This document shows positions 20,601 through 29,037 of a stretch of 64,000 nt of DNA, piece after piece. A program made the translations under genes and the position numbers. Numbering within the stretch: the first letter of the stretch is position 1; every line of letters starts with the position of its first letter. The notes beneath the pieces are model-generated. The model was not told the DNA's origin. It saw only the letters and a program-made list of their open reading frames with translations, and made no database searches. This stretch comes from Kordia sp965283645 (GTDB lineage Bacteria; Bacteroidota; Bacteroidia; Flavobacteriales; Flavobacteriaceae): the NCBI RefSeq assembly GCF_965283645.1, contig NZ_CBDIPG010000001.1, forward strand, positions 3,472,001 to 3,536,000, written 5' to 3'.

Positions 20601-21100
20601 TTAAAGTTCTTGGGCCAAAATTTGGAAAAGATATGAAAGCCGCCGCGGCTGTAATTATGCAATTTGGACAAGAAGAAATAGCCGAAATTGAAAAAACAGG
20701 GAAAATCCCCGTTGTAATTAACGGAAAAAATAGTACATTAGACATAACTGAAGTTGAAATAACTTCTCAAGATATCGAAGGTTGGTTAGTAGCCAATTCG
20801 GGAGGAATAACAGTAGCGTTAGATGTAACAATTACGGATGAATTACGTAAAGAAGGAATTGCAAGAGAACTTGTAAACAGAATTCAAAACTTGCGTAAAG
20901 ATTCAGGATTTGAAGTCACAGACAAAATACATGTATCACTACAAAAAGATGAACATTTAGTAGATGCTATACAAAGTAATTTAGAATATATAAAAGTGGA
21001 AACACTCACAAAAGAATTAGTCTTTGTAGATAAACTAGAAAATGGAATAGAAATTGCTTTCGATGACGTAAACACCATATTGTTTATTAAAAAAATGTAA
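17690..21100 (+). CDS. ileS: Isoleucyl-tRNA synthetase (long, eukaryote-like type)
   Basis: Charges tRNA-Ile with isoleucine in the cytosol. It is a class I synthetase of 1136 residues with the HIGH-type motif GPPSANGLPGIHH (48-60, GIHH at 57-60), GWDTHGLPIE near 84, the editing (CP1) domain with TTTPWTLPSNTAL, and KMSKR at 684-688. The C-terminal anticodon domain has PTRAARAISEFV. The length and the missing C-terminal zinc finger place it in the long IleRS class known to include mupirocin-tolerant enzymes; tolerance is inference. The following gene starts 6 bp after the stop. Confidence 0.97.
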   Translation: MAHKFKEYKGLDLPVVADEILNYWEDNNIFEKSINSREGAESFVFFEGPPSANGLPGIHHVLARAIKDIFCRYKTQKGYQVKRKAGWDTHGLPIELGVEKELKITKEDIGTKITIEEYNEACKKAVMRYTDIWNNMTRRTGYWVNMDDPYITYKSKYMESVWWLLKQIYDKDLMYKGYTIQPYSPKAGTGLSSHELNQPGTYQDVTDTTIVAQFKTIKETLPEALQNIKGDVHFLAWTTTPWTLPSNTALTVGSKIDYVVVKSYNQYTFEPINIVLAKKLVGKQFAGKKFAKVETQEELTAYKEGDKKIPYLVSTEHKGKDLVGIKYEQLLDYALPYENAANAFRVIAGDFVTTEDGTGIVHTAPTFGQDDALVAKQATPEVPPLLVKDENDNLVPLVDLQGKFRPEMGELAGKYVKNEYYADGEAPEKSVDVELAIKLKTENKAFKVEKYVHSYPNCWRTDKPILYYPLDSWFIKITDVKDKMYDLNQTINWKPKSTGEGRFGNWIAGANDWNLSRSRFWGIPLPIWRTEDGKEELMIGSLAELKSEIKKAIAVGVTSEDVYADFEAGNMSEENYDKVDLHKHIVDEITLVSPSGQPMKRESDLIDVWFDSGSMPYAQWHYPFENKELIDNNESYPANFIAEGVDQTRGWFYTLHAIGAMVFDSVAYKNVVSNGLVLDKDGQKMSKRLGNAVDPFTTLDTYGADATRWYMISNANPWDNLKFDLEGIAEVRRKFFGTLYNTYSFFCLYANIDNFSYSEKEIALTDRPEIDRWILSELHTLIKNVDQFYAEYEPTRAARAISEFVQENLSNWFVRLSRRRFWKGDYQHDKISAYQTLYTCMLNVAKLGAPIAPFYMDRLYKDLTEATTTENFESVHLAKFPTYDETFIDKSLERKMENAQTISSLVLSLRAKEKIKVRQPLQRIMIPVLDAEIKEEILAVAELIKSEVNVKEIELLDDASGILVKQIKPNFKVLGPKFGKDMKAAAAVIMQFGQEEIAEIEKTGKIPVVINGKNSTLDITEVEITSQDIEGWLVANSGGITVALDVTITDELRKEGIARELVNRIQNLRKDSGFEVTDKIHVSLQKDEHLVDAIQSNLEYIKVETLTKELVFVDKLENGIEIAFDDVNTILFIKKM

Positions 21101-21106
21101 CACATC

Positions 21107-21487
21107 ATGGAAGATACTAAAATAAGATACTCAGACAAGCAACTTGGAGAATTTAAAGGCTTAATTCAAGACAAAATTGATCAAGCACAAAAAGACTTAA
21201 CATTGTTAAAAAGTGCGTATATGAATGACCATAATAATGGTACAGACGATACGTCACCAACATTCAAAGCATTTGAAGAAGGTTCGGAAACGATGTCAAA
21301 GGAAAAAAACATGCAATTGGCTATCCGACAAGAAAAATTTATCCGTGATCTAAAAAATGCTCTAATTCGTATAGAAAACAAAACGTACGGAATTTGCAGA
21401 GTTACAGGGAAATTAATCAATCCTGAGCGTCTTAAACTAGTTCCACATGCTACCTTAAGCATTGAAGCAAAAAACATGCAAAAATAA
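21107..21487 (+). CDS. DksA/TraR-family protein with degenerate zinc finger
   Basis: A 126-residue cytosolic protein. It has the DksA layout: an N-terminal coiled coil (about 15-95, rich in Lys/Glu) and a C-terminal finger fold, GICRVTGKLINPERLKLVPHAT split over residues 99-120. Of the four zinc cysteines of canonical DksA only one remains, so metal binding is probably lost, as in many Bacteroidota relatives. The family binds the RNA polymerase secondary channel and alters promoter response. It is coupled to ileS by a 6-bp gap and closed by its own terminator. Confidence 0.85.
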   Translation: MEDTKIRYSDKQLGEFKGLIQDKIDQAQKDLTLLKSAYMNDHNNGTDDTSPTFKAFEEGSETMSKEKNMQLAIRQEKFIRDLKNALIRIENKTYGICRVTGKLINPERLKLVPHATLSIEAKNMQK

Positions 21488-21504
21488 CAGCTATATACTT
21501 TACG

Positions 21505-21530
21505 AAAAGCGCTCAATGAGCGCTTTTTTT
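21505..21530 (+). terminator. Intrinsic terminator after ileS and the dksA-like gene
   Basis: AAAAGCGCTCA / TGAGCGCTTTT makes an 11-bp stem with a very short loop, followed by a T run. Confidence 0.88.
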
Positions 21531-21537
21531 GTTAGTG

Positions 21538-21612
21538 AAACTCAATCTTGATACGTCTGCAAGACATAATCAAGATTGTAAGTTGAACTAATCCCACTGA
21601 AGAGTGAGATCG
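21538..21612. repeat. 75-bp dispersed intergenic repeat, copy 2
   Basis: Matches 17500-17576: AAACTCAATCTTGAT, then the paired ATCAAGATTG, TAAGTTGAACTAATC and GTGAGATCG. The arm bases differ from copy 1 but still pair within this copy, which is compensatory change. Confidence 0.6.
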
Positions 21613-21736
21613 TTGTGATTATAGTGAGAATTTTTAATTTTACTATTTAGTCAATATCAAAGTTGATTCAGGATAAAAAAACACAAATCAACGAATCAAC
21701 GAATAACAGAAGCGAAGCGATAAATATTAAGTCAAA

Positions 21737-22357
21737 ATGTTTAAAATAAAGTACATACTGCCTTTCCTTCTTTTTATAACAACCTGTTGTTTTGCCCAAA
21801 AAATAACACAACAAACACTTTCTATATACGAAATAGATGAAATCCGAATCAATACGGATAAAATATTTCAACTCAATATCATCAGTACCAATGCCAACGT
21901 AATAAAAATTGAAACAAGAATGGAAGGCGAATACTTTCGCGATCTAAACATTATTACAGCAACAAAAAACAAGCAAATTCAACTCTCATGTGAATTAGCA
22001 GAAAATTTCGAAATTCCTAACGACAAACTAAGTGCACATAAAGTCTTTTCGGTAACCATGAATATCTACCTTCCAAAAAAACTAAAAGTGCAACTAGAAG
22101 GTGACGGAACGCAAGTGCACATCAAAGGAAACTACAAAAGATTCCAAGCAATTTTAATCTCAGGAAACTTCACACTAACCAATTTTACAAGCGAGGCGGA
22201 AATTCAGACCAAAAAAGGAAACATTCTATACATCAACAAAAACATGCCTACGTTGGAAACACATACAAATCAGCATGCAATATTCTATAAAAAAGGAAAG
22301 AAAATAGAATTAAAAGCGAACAATGGAAAGATTACATATTCTGCTGATAAAGCATAA
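21737..22357 (+). CDS. Exported protein of unknown function, adhesin-like beta-rich
   Basis: A 206-residue protein with a signal peptide (to about residue 20, CCFAQ). The mature part is a series of short beta strands (QLNIISTNANVIKIETR, KVQLEGDGTQVHIKG, EIQTKKGNILYINKN, IELKANNGKITYSADK), the stacked pattern of DUF4097-like auto-transporter-adhesin heads. No catalytic residues are recognisable. It lies between the dksA-like gene and lspA, 54 bp before lspA, and may share a transcript with it. I do not recognise a characterised homologue. Confidence 0.72.
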   Translation: MFKIKYILPFLLFITTCCFAQKITQQTLSIYEIDEIRINTDKIFQLNIISTNANVIKIETRMEGEYFRDLNIITATKNKQIQLSCELAENFEIPNDKLSAHKVFSVTMNIYLPKKLKVQLEGDGTQVHIKGNYKRFQAILISGNFTLTNFTSEAEIQTKKGNILYINKNMPTLETHTNQHAIFYKKGKKIELKANNGKITYSADKA

Positions 22358-22411
22358 AATATTCTTATTTTAGCCAACTATTAGAATTTTCAAACGGAAA
22401 TTGTACGACAT

Positions 22412-23080
22412 ATGTCATTAAAAAAAGCTATTGGAATCATTGTTTTGGTCTTACTTATTGATCAAATCAGTAAAATATACATCAAAACAAACTTTGTATT
22501 AGGCGAATCAGTAAATGTTTTTGGCTGGTTCAAAATTCTCTTTGTAGAAAACAGAGGAATGGCTTGGGGCGTTGAATTACCAGGTAATTACGGAAAATTA
22601 TTCCTTACCTTATTTCGCTTATTTGCAATCTCTGCAATTGGTTATTGGTTGTATGATTCGGTAAAAAAGAAAAGCTCTCGAATTCTAATTGTTGCAATCG
22701 CGTTAATCTTTGCGGGCGCTTTTGGAAACATCATTGACTCAGTGTTTTACGGAATATTATTCAGTGAAAGTTCACCTGGTAGCGGATTGGCAACATTTAT
22801 GCCCGAAGCTGGCGGTTATGCATCTGTATTTCACGGACACGTAGTAGACATGCTCTACTTTCCAATGGTTGATACTACTTGGCCAGAATGGATGCCGTGG
22901 CTTGGTGGCGATCGTTTTAGCTTCTTTGATCCTGTATTCAACGTTGCAGATTCAGCAATTACCATTGGCGTATTATTATTGTTAATCTTTAACAAAAGAG
23001 CATTTCCTAAGAAAGAAGTAGAACAAAGAAAAAGAGAAGTCTTAAAAGAAGTTGTTAAAGTGACTCCGGAAGAAGCATAG
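22412..23080 (+). CDS. lspA: Lipoprotein signal peptidase (signal peptidase II)
   Basis: An inner-membrane aspartyl protease that removes the signal peptide of lipoproteins after diacylglyceryl transfer. It has four predicted membrane helices. The family motifs are LLIDQISKIYIK (14-25), FVENRGMAWG (44-53), FGNIIDSVFYG (104-114), and the two catalytic aspartates D146 (HVVDMLYFP) and D180 (FNVADSAI). At 222 residues it is longer than the E. coli enzyme (164) because of an insertion around 115-140 and a charged C-terminal tail. The next gene is convergent, with a hairpin repeat between. Confidence 0.95.
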   Translation: MSLKKAIGIIVLVLLIDQISKIYIKTNFVLGESVNVFGWFKILFVENRGMAWGVELPGNYGKLFLTLFRLFAISAIGYWLYDSVKKKSSRILIVAIALIFAGAFGNIIDSVFYGILFSESSPGSGLATFMPEAGGYASVFHGHVVDMLYFPMVDTTWPEWMPWLGGDRFSFFDPVFNVADSAITIGVLLLLIFNKRAFPKKEVEQRKREVLKEVVKVTPEEA

Positions 23081-23106
23081 ACTTAACTTCCTAATTCTAT
23101 ACAAAT

Positions 23107-23166
23107 CGTCATTTCGAGTGATTTTTATGTTTTATAACCGTCAACACATAAAAATTATAACGAGAA
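23107..23166. repeat. Dispersed hairpin repeat, TTCGAGTGATTTT family, copy 2
   Basis: CGTCATTTCGAGTGATTTTT ATG pairs with CATAAAAATTATAACGAGAA across a loop. It sits between convergent lspA and the cyclo-ligase gene, where it could serve as the 3' end for both. Confidence 0.55.
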
Positions 23167-23171
23167 ACATT

Positions 23172-23735
23172 CTAAAACTCAAAAACCTCTTCAGGCGTTA
23201 CACAAAAATCCAAACCAATATCAGTTGCATCAACAGCAAAAACAGTAGTTTCAGGAGGGAAGAACGACAAGCCAACTTTCATGACATCAGGTTTGCAATC
23301 TGCTAAAAAACGATCGTAAAATCCTTTTCCATACCCAATTCTATTTCCTTTGGTGTCGTACGCTAACAAAGGCACAAAAACCACATCAATTTTGTTGGAA
23401 GGTACTTCAATTCCGTCTACAGGTTCAGGAATATTATAGGCGTTCTTTTTAATAACGGTGTTATCTGTCAATAAAAAATGTGTCAAAGAATTGTCTTCAA
23501 AATCACTCTTAGACAAAATGATATCTTTATCTTTTCCTGCCAAAATATTCAAAATAAACTCGGTATCAACCTCTTTCTGTTCGGCAATCGTCAAAAACAA
23601 CTGATAATATCGTTTCTCCCAAATTGGAAGTTTCAATAAATTATTAGCGATAGCCAAACTAAAATCGTCTACCTGTTCAGGAGTTAGTACATTTCGTAAC
23701 GCTTTATATTGCTTTCGTAAGACAGATTTTGACAT
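23172..23735 (-). CDS. 5-formyltetrahydrofolate cyclo-ligase
   Basis: ATP-dependent conversion of 5-formyl-THF to 5,10-methenyl-THF in the cytosol, part of one-carbon metabolism. I set the start at the ATG giving MSKSVLRKQYKALRN (187 residues); an upstream in-frame ATG adds 16 residues that do not resemble the family. The signature GNRIGYGKGFYDRFL (about 130-144) carries the ATP/folate-binding GYGKGFYDR, preceded by VVFVPLLAYD. The 3' end abuts the hairpin repeat shared with lspA. Confidence 0.93.
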   Translation of the reverse strand: MSKSVLRKQYKALRNVLTPEQVDDFSLAIANNLLKLPIWEKRYYQLFLTIAEQKEVDTEFILNILAGKDKDIILSKSDFEDNSLTHFLLTDNTVIKKNAYNIPEPVDGIEVPSNKIDVVFVPLLAYDTKGNRIGYGKGFYDRFLADCKPDVMKVGLSFFPPETTVFAVDATDIGLDFCVTPEEVFEF

Positions 23736-23906
23736 TCTAAAAAATTTGCAGTAAAAATACAAAGATAGCAATGTAACAGACAAACGTTTACTAGTAAAAG
23801 ACTCCGTTCTGCTAAGGAGTTAGTTCAAAAAATAACTTTGAATTCGCTTTTATAAGCTTTTCAAAGTTAAATTTCACTAAAATAAAAAATGTAGAAATGG
23901 TATTGC

Positions 23907-23937
23907 TTTGTTTTTGGAATAATTGCTGTTAAATTTG
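23907..23937 (+). promoter_or_regulatory. Canonical Bacteroidota promoter for uvrC
   Basis: TTTG at 23907-23910, exactly 19 nt, then TAAATTTG at 23930-23937: a perfect match to the TTTG-N19-TAnnTTTG promoter, 60 bp before the chosen uvrC start. Confidence 0.75.
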
Positions 23938-23997
23938 TGGAAAGCCATTTTCCTTTTTAAACTCAATACTAAAATCTCAGTACACAATACTAGATAC

Positions 23998-25788
23998 ATG
24001 ACCGAAGCACTCGCATTACAACTCAAAACACTTCCAACCAATCCTGGTGTTTATCAATACTATGATAAAGATGGAAAAATTCTGTATGTTGGAAAAGCAA
24101 AAAACCTCAAAAAACGCGTGTCTTCCTATTTCAATAAAAATCATGACTATGGGAAAACGAAAGTATTGGTTAAAAAAATCGCGTCCATCAAACACATTGT
24201 GGTTGCTACGGAAACGGATGCGTTGTTATTGGAAAACAATCTCATCAAAAAATACCAACCACGTTACAATGTATTGTTAAAAGATGACAAATCGTATCCG
24301 TGGATTTGCATCAAAAATGAACGTTTCCCAAGAGTATTTCAAACTCGCAGAATGATCAAAGATGGTTCTGAATACTTTGGTCCATACACAAGTGTAAAAA
24401 CAGTCAGAACCTTATTAGACTTAATAAAAGGATTATATCCGTTGCGAACATGTAATTACGATTTATCTCATGAAAAAATAAACGCAGGCAAATACAAAGT
24501 CTGTTTAGAATATCACTTAGGAAACTGCAAAGGTCCATGTGAAGGTTATCAAACAATTCAAAACTACGATGAAGAAATCAAAGCGATTCGTGAAATCTTA
24601 AAAGGAAACTTCAAAGATTCTTTAGTACAATTTAAAGAGCAAATGAAGGAACACGCACTAGCAATGGAATTTGAAGATGCGCAAAAAGTAAAAGAAAAAG
24701 TAGAAATCTTAGAAAATTATCAAGCAAAATCAACGATTGTAAACCCTAAAATCAACAATGTAGATGTATTTTCTATTGTGTCGGATGAAAGTTTTGGATA
24801 CATCAACTACCTACAACTTTCGTTAGGTTCTATTGTGCGTTCGCATACGCTAGAAATCAAAAAGAAACTAGACGAAACGGATAAAGAATTATTAGAACTC
24901 GCAATCACGGAAATTCACCAACGATTTGAAACAAATTCCAAAGAGTTATACGTTCCTTTCAAAGTAGAATTAGGAGAAAAATTCAAAATCACAATTCCAA
25001 AATTAGGCGACAAAAAACGAATCTTAGAGCTATCGTTGCGAAATGCTAAATATTACAGAATGGAGCGTTTCAAACAAATAAAACTAACAGATCCAGACAA
25101 ACACGTAAATCGAATCATGATGCAAATGCAAAAAGATTTGCGTCTTTCGTCAGAACCAAGACACATTGAATGTTTTGACAACTCCAACATACAAGGAACA
25201 CATCCTGTAGCGGCTTGTGTCGTATTCAGAAACGGAAAACCAAGCAAAAAAGAATACCGTCATTTCAACATAAAAACAGTGGAAGGACCAGACGATTTTG
25301 CTTCTATGGAAGAAGTTGTGTATCGCAGATACAAAAGATTAGTAGAAGAAAAGCAACCTTTACCACAATTAATTGTTATTGATGGTGGAAAAGGACAACT
25401 ATCTTCGGCGTTAAAAAGTTTAGATGTATTAAATTTACGTGGAAAAATTGCAATCATCGGAATTGCAAAGCGATTGGAAGAAATATATTACCCAGGTGAT
25501 TCAATTCCACTATATTTAGACAAAAAAAGTGAATCGCTCAAAATAATACAACAGTTACGAAATGAAGCACACCGATTTGGAATAACGTTTCATAGAAACA
25601 AAAGAAGTAATACTGCGTTAAATTCAGAACTGGAAACCATTGCTGGAATTGGCGAAAAAACAATAGTAGAATTGCTAAAGAAATTTAAATCTGTCAAACG
25701 AATTGCCGCTGCTTCTCGCGAAGAAATTGCCGCTGTAATTGGTGATAGCAGAGCTAAAAAAATATACGATAACTTTCATAAAAAATAA
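23998..25788 (+). CDS. uvrC: Excinuclease ABC subunit C
   Basis: The incision subunit of nucleotide-excision repair, acting with UvrAB. I chose the ATG at 23998 (MTEALALQLKTLPTNPGVY; 596 residues, normal length), which lies downstream of the promoter; the longer open frame would begin upstream of the -7 box. Domains: GIY-YIG nuclease (about 15-95, GVYQYYDKDGKILYVGKA), Cys-containing linker, UVR motif (about 205-240), RNase H-like nuclease with ECFDNSNIQGTHPVA and VIDGGKGQL, and a C-terminal helix-hairpin-helix pair (IAGIGEKTIVELL). The patatin gene follows after 10 bp. Confidence 0.96.
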   Translation: MTEALALQLKTLPTNPGVYQYYDKDGKILYVGKAKNLKKRVSSYFNKNHDYGKTKVLVKKIASIKHIVVATETDALLLENNLIKKYQPRYNVLLKDDKSYPWICIKNERFPRVFQTRRMIKDGSEYFGPYTSVKTVRTLLDLIKGLYPLRTCNYDLSHEKINAGKYKVCLEYHLGNCKGPCEGYQTIQNYDEEIKAIREILKGNFKDSLVQFKEQMKEHALAMEFEDAQKVKEKVEILENYQAKSTIVNPKINNVDVFSIVSDESFGYINYLQLSLGSIVRSHTLEIKKKLDETDKELLELAITEIHQRFETNSKELYVPFKVELGEKFKITIPKLGDKKRILELSLRNAKYYRMERFKQIKLTDPDKHVNRIMMQMQKDLRLSSEPRHIECFDNSNIQGTHPVAACVVFRNGKPSKKEYRHFNIKTVEGPDDFASMEEVVYRRYKRLVEEKQPLPQLIVIDGGKGQLSSALKSLDVLNLRGKIAIIGIAKRLEEIYYPGDSIPLYLDKKSESLKIIQQLRNEAHRFGITFHRNKRSNTALNSELETIAGIGEKTIVELLKKFKSVKRIAAASREEIAAVIGDSRAKKIYDNFHKK

Positions 25789-25798
25789 ATTGCCTGCC

Positions 25799-28024
25799 AT
25801 GAAAAAGTGGATATACATCTGCATAGTATTACTAAACATTGCTTTCATTTCGGCTCAAGAAGCTGTAAAAAAGAAACAAGACTACACCGTAGGTTTAGTC
25901 TTAAGCGGTGGTGGCGCAAAAGGATTGGCACATATTGGAACGCTTAAAATTATTGATAGTTTAGGCATTCGAGTAGACTATATTGGCGGAACAAGTATGG
26001 GCGCAATCATTGGCTCGTTATACGCTTCAGGATATTCTGGAAAGCAGATAGATTCTATCTTTCGAGAAACGGATTTTGAAGTCTTAATTCAAGATCAATT
26101 ACCTCGATCTGTAAAAACATTTTACGAAAAGGAAGATGCGGAACGTTATGCAATTACCTTACCGTTTGAAAAATTTAAAGTTGCCTTTCCATCAGCTATT
26201 TCAAAAGGACAAAATGTTTACAACAAACTTGCGCAACTACTATTGCATGTAAAAGATATCAACGATTTTAATAACTTACCAATTCCGTTTCTCTGTATTG
26301 CTTCAGACATTGAAAAAGGGGAAGCAGTTGTTTTAGACAATGGTTATTTGCCAGATGCAATTACGGCAAGTGGCGCATTTCCATCACTATTTGAACCTAT
26401 TGAAATGGGCGATCGTTTGCTTATTGATGGTGGTGTTACAAACAACTATCCAATTGACGAAATCAAAGCGAAAAACCCAGACATCATCATTGGAATTGAT
26501 GTGCAAGATGGTTTGGCTGGACGCGAAAAGTTAAAATCTGCAATGGGCATTCTATCGCAAATTAATAACTTTCGAACGATCTACGATATGAAGAGGAAAA
26601 GTAAACAAACCGATGTTTACATTCGTCCAAATATAAAAGGATTCAGTGTCATTTCTTTTGATAGAGGCGCCGATCTTATTGAGCGTGGAGAAGAAGCCGG
26701 AAGAGCTAATATAAAAGCATTACAAGAAATTGCAGACAAGCAACTTGAAAAACCTAATAGAAAACCTGTCGTAGTTCAAGATTCAATAAAAATTAATTAC
26801 ATTCACTTACGTGGAAATAACAAATACACACGCTCATATGTGCGTGGAAAACTTCGATTTAAAACACCAGATACAATTCCTTTTAAAAAATTCACGGAAG
26901 GAATTAGCAACTTGGCGGCAACTGGAAACTTCTCAGGAATTCGTTACAAAACGTGGAAAAATGAAGATGGCTCAGAAGATATTATTCTCAACTTACGAGA
27001 AACACCAAGTACCATGTTTTTACGATTGGCGGCACATTATGATGATGTCTACAAAACGGCAGGATTAATTAATGTGACAAAGAAAAAAATACTATTTAAC
27101 AATGATGTAGCTTCGTTCGATTTTATCATTGGTGACAACATTCGGTACAACTTTGAATACTATATTGACAAAGGCTATTATTGGAGTATTGGATTAAAAT
27201 CAAGATTAAATACGTTTGAAAAAGGAATAAATTATGATTTGATAAGTGATGATAATACAAATCCTGATTTAAATAGAATTGATGTTTCAGTATCAGATTT
27301 CACCAATCAACTGTATGTGCAAACCGTAATAAGAGAAGAATTTGTATTTGGAATTGGCGCAGAACACAAACGCTTAAAAATTGATTCGGAAACCATTGTG
27401 CAAGGAAACAATAATGAAACGACATTTGAAAAAAGTGACTTCTTAAGTACATTTGGGTTCTTAAAATTAGACACGTATAACAAAAAGTACTTTCCATCTG
27501 AAGGACTGTTTTTTGCTGGAGATTTTCATTGGTATTTATATTCGTCAGATTACAATAAAAACTTTGACTTATTCTCTATCGCGAAAGCAAAAATTGGTTA
27601 TGCAACACCATTATTTCATAATATATCGCTAAACATTTCGTCAGAAGGCGGATTCAAGCTCGGTGATACACAAGTAAATTCGTTAGACTTTGCTTTAGGA
27701 GGATTTGGAAACAACTTTATCAACAATTACACACCATTTTTAGGGTACGATTTTTTAAGTTTTGCAGGAAATAGCTTTGTAAAAGGAAGTATCACGCTCG
27801 ATTATAATTTCTCATCCAAACATCACTTGAACCTTACGGCAAACTACGCCAATGTGGGTAACAATATATTTAGGAGTGGCGAATGGTTTAGTATTCCTGA
27901 TTTTAATGGATATGGAATTGGATATGGTTTAGAAACATTTTTTGGTCCAGTACAAATAAAATATGCATGGACACCAGATGTACAGAAAGATCAATTGTAC
28001 TTTAGTTTTGGATTTTGGTTTTAA
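25799..28024 (+). CDS. Patatin-like phospholipase fused to an outer-membrane beta-barrel
   Basis: A 741-residue exported protein. I chose the ATG at 25799 because a signal peptide follows (MKKWIYICIVLLNIAFISAQ). The patatin lipase domain (about 30-240) has the oxyanion loop SGGGAKG, the nucleophile elbow GTSMG and the catalytic Asp in IDGGVTNNYP, so the Ser-Asp dyad is complete. A POTRA-like segment follows (about 320-400), then a Bacterial-surface-antigen-type barrel ending FGFWF with a terminal Phe. This is the layout of PlpD-type (type Vd) proteins, which secrete or anchor their own lipase domain. It is 10 bp after uvrC, and its 3' end overlaps the convergent neighbour by 23 bp. Confidence 0.9.
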   Translation: MKKWIYICIVLLNIAFISAQEAVKKKQDYTVGLVLSGGGAKGLAHIGTLKIIDSLGIRVDYIGGTSMGAIIGSLYASGYSGKQIDSIFRETDFEVLIQDQLPRSVKTFYEKEDAERYAITLPFEKFKVAFPSAISKGQNVYNKLAQLLLHVKDINDFNNLPIPFLCIASDIEKGEAVVLDNGYLPDAITASGAFPSLFEPIEMGDRLLIDGGVTNNYPIDEIKAKNPDIIIGIDVQDGLAGREKLKSAMGILSQINNFRTIYDMKRKSKQTDVYIRPNIKGFSVISFDRGADLIERGEEAGRANIKALQEIADKQLEKPNRKPVVVQDSIKINYIHLRGNNKYTRSYVRGKLRFKTPDTIPFKKFTEGISNLAATGNFSGIRYKTWKNEDGSEDIILNLRETPSTMFLRLAAHYDDVYKTAGLINVTKKKILFNNDVASFDFIIGDNIRYNFEYYIDKGYYWSIGLKSRLNTFEKGINYDLISDDNTNPDLNRIDVSVSDFTNQLYVQTVIREEFVFGIGAEHKRLKIDSETIVQGNNNETTFEKSDFLSTFGFLKLDTYNKKYFPSEGLFFAGDFHWYLYSSDYNKNFDLFSIAKAKIGYATPLFHNISLNISSEGGFKLGDTQVNSLDFALGGFGNNFINNYTPFLGYDFLSFAGNSFVKGSITLDYNFSSKHHLNLTANYANVGNNIFRSGEWFSIPDFNGYGIGYGLETFFGPVQIKYAWTPDVQKDQLYFSFGFWF

Positions 28025-28499
28025 GACTGCAAGTGAATATGTAATACCTGCAATTTCGAATTTGAGTATAATAACATTTGCACATTTCTTTTGTAACAAC
28101 CGAATCTCCTGTTTCTAACTGTATCTCCTTTCCTTTTTCTTTTTCAAGATTTGCGAATGGAATAACTTTTTTGCTAAATCCTTTGTATACAATTTCCAAA
28201 TAACTGTTTGGAGTAATCTTGGTTTTATCATAACGAAGTTGCAAAAAACCATCAAAATCTGAATAGGCACTATAACAAGATTCCTCAGCAACAACCAATT
28301 GTGATGCAACCAATACTAATGGATTTCCTTGTATGTCAGTAATTTTACAATATAAATAGCTTTTATTTTCAATAGATTTCTCTTCATCTTCAATGTGTTG
28401 AATATCTTTATAAACAATTACAGGTGGCGGCTCCAAAAGCTGTTTGGATTTACGCGAAAAAAGAAGAATACTTAGCAAAACAAGTAAATACCTAGTCAT
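28002..28499 (-). CDS. Unknown protein with possible carboxypeptidase-regulatory-like domain
   Basis: Start chosen at the ATG giving MTRYLLVLLSILLFSRKSKQ (165 residues); three more N-terminal residues are possible. The N-terminus is one hydrophobic segment (signal or anchor). The middle (CKITDIQGNPLVLVASQLVV, then AYSDFDGFLQLRYDK) resembles the beta-sandwich that decorates Bacteroidota surface proteins. A cysteine cluster CKCYY...RNCRYYIFTC is at the C-terminus. It overlaps the preceding gene by 8 bp (ATGACTAG), implying translational coupling, and overlaps the 3' end of the patatin gene by 23 bp. Function unknown. Confidence 0.62.
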   Translation of the reverse strand: MTRYLLVLLSILLFSRKSKQLLEPPPVIVYKDIQHIEDEEKSIENKSYLYCKITDIQGNPLVLVASQLVVAEESCYSAYSDFDGFLQLRYDKTKITPNSYLEIVYKGFSKKVIPFANLEKEKGKEIQLETGDSVVTKEMCKCYYTQIRNCRYYIFTCSLKTKIQN

Positions 28500-29037
28500 A
28501 ACAATCATTTAAAACAGCACGATTCAACTGAACTCGATGTACATTTCCATCTTCAAAAATTACTTTCCAAAGCACATATTTATTTCTAAACTTTTGCTTT
28601 ATCCGAACTTGTTTTTTGAGTTCTTCATTCACTAAATCAACATAAAAACCAGTAAATTTCCTCTGTTCACAACTATATTTAGGAACATATAAAAAATGAC
28701 TACCAAACATTGTGTTTCCTTTAATTTTTATCGTGTGTAACTGTCCATTATCATAATACTTTATATAATTAAACACTGAATTATCTTCAAATCCATTCGT
28801 ATACTGCGTAACAAAATAAGTTTCTTTTCCTGTACTGATTTTGTAAAATCCGTTTAAAGGATTGTTTTCTCTCAGATGAAAATAGCGTTTTTCAATAGTT
28901 GGTTTTGTTCGTATATCAAAAAGTGTATCAATCTTACTAATAATATTTTTCTGATGAATAAAAAGTGTATCCTGCTTTACTTGTGCAAAAGCTGTAAAAG
29001 TGAATAAAAATAGTATGAATGCAAGTACATACTTCAT
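28492..29037 (-). CDS. Exported protein of unknown function
   Basis: A 181-residue protein with a clear signal peptide (MKYVLAFILFLFTFTAFAQ). The mature part has the strand pattern NGFYKI, YDNGQLHTIKIKG and GSHFLYVPKY, reminiscent of MORN-like toxin/antitoxin repeats, but I cannot assign a family. It is the first gene of a two-gene unit coupled by an 8-bp overlap with the next gene. Upstream is a 324-bp gap shared with divergent hmgA. Confidence 0.65.
   Translation of the reverse strand: MKYVLAFILFLFTFTAFAQVKQDTLFIHQKNIISKIDTLFDIRTKPTIEKRYFHLRENNPLNGFYKISTGKETYFVTQYTNGFEDNSVFNYIKYYDNGQLHTIKIKGNTMFGSHFLYVPKYSCEQRKFTGFYVDLVNEELKKQVRIKQKFRNKYVLWKVIFEDGNVHRVQLNRAVLNDCYD

Noticed and set aside
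23118..23306. 62-residue plus-strand frame between lspA and the cyclo-ligase
   Set aside because: It spans a hairpin repeat and the antisense of the cyclo-ligase 3' end and has no protein character.
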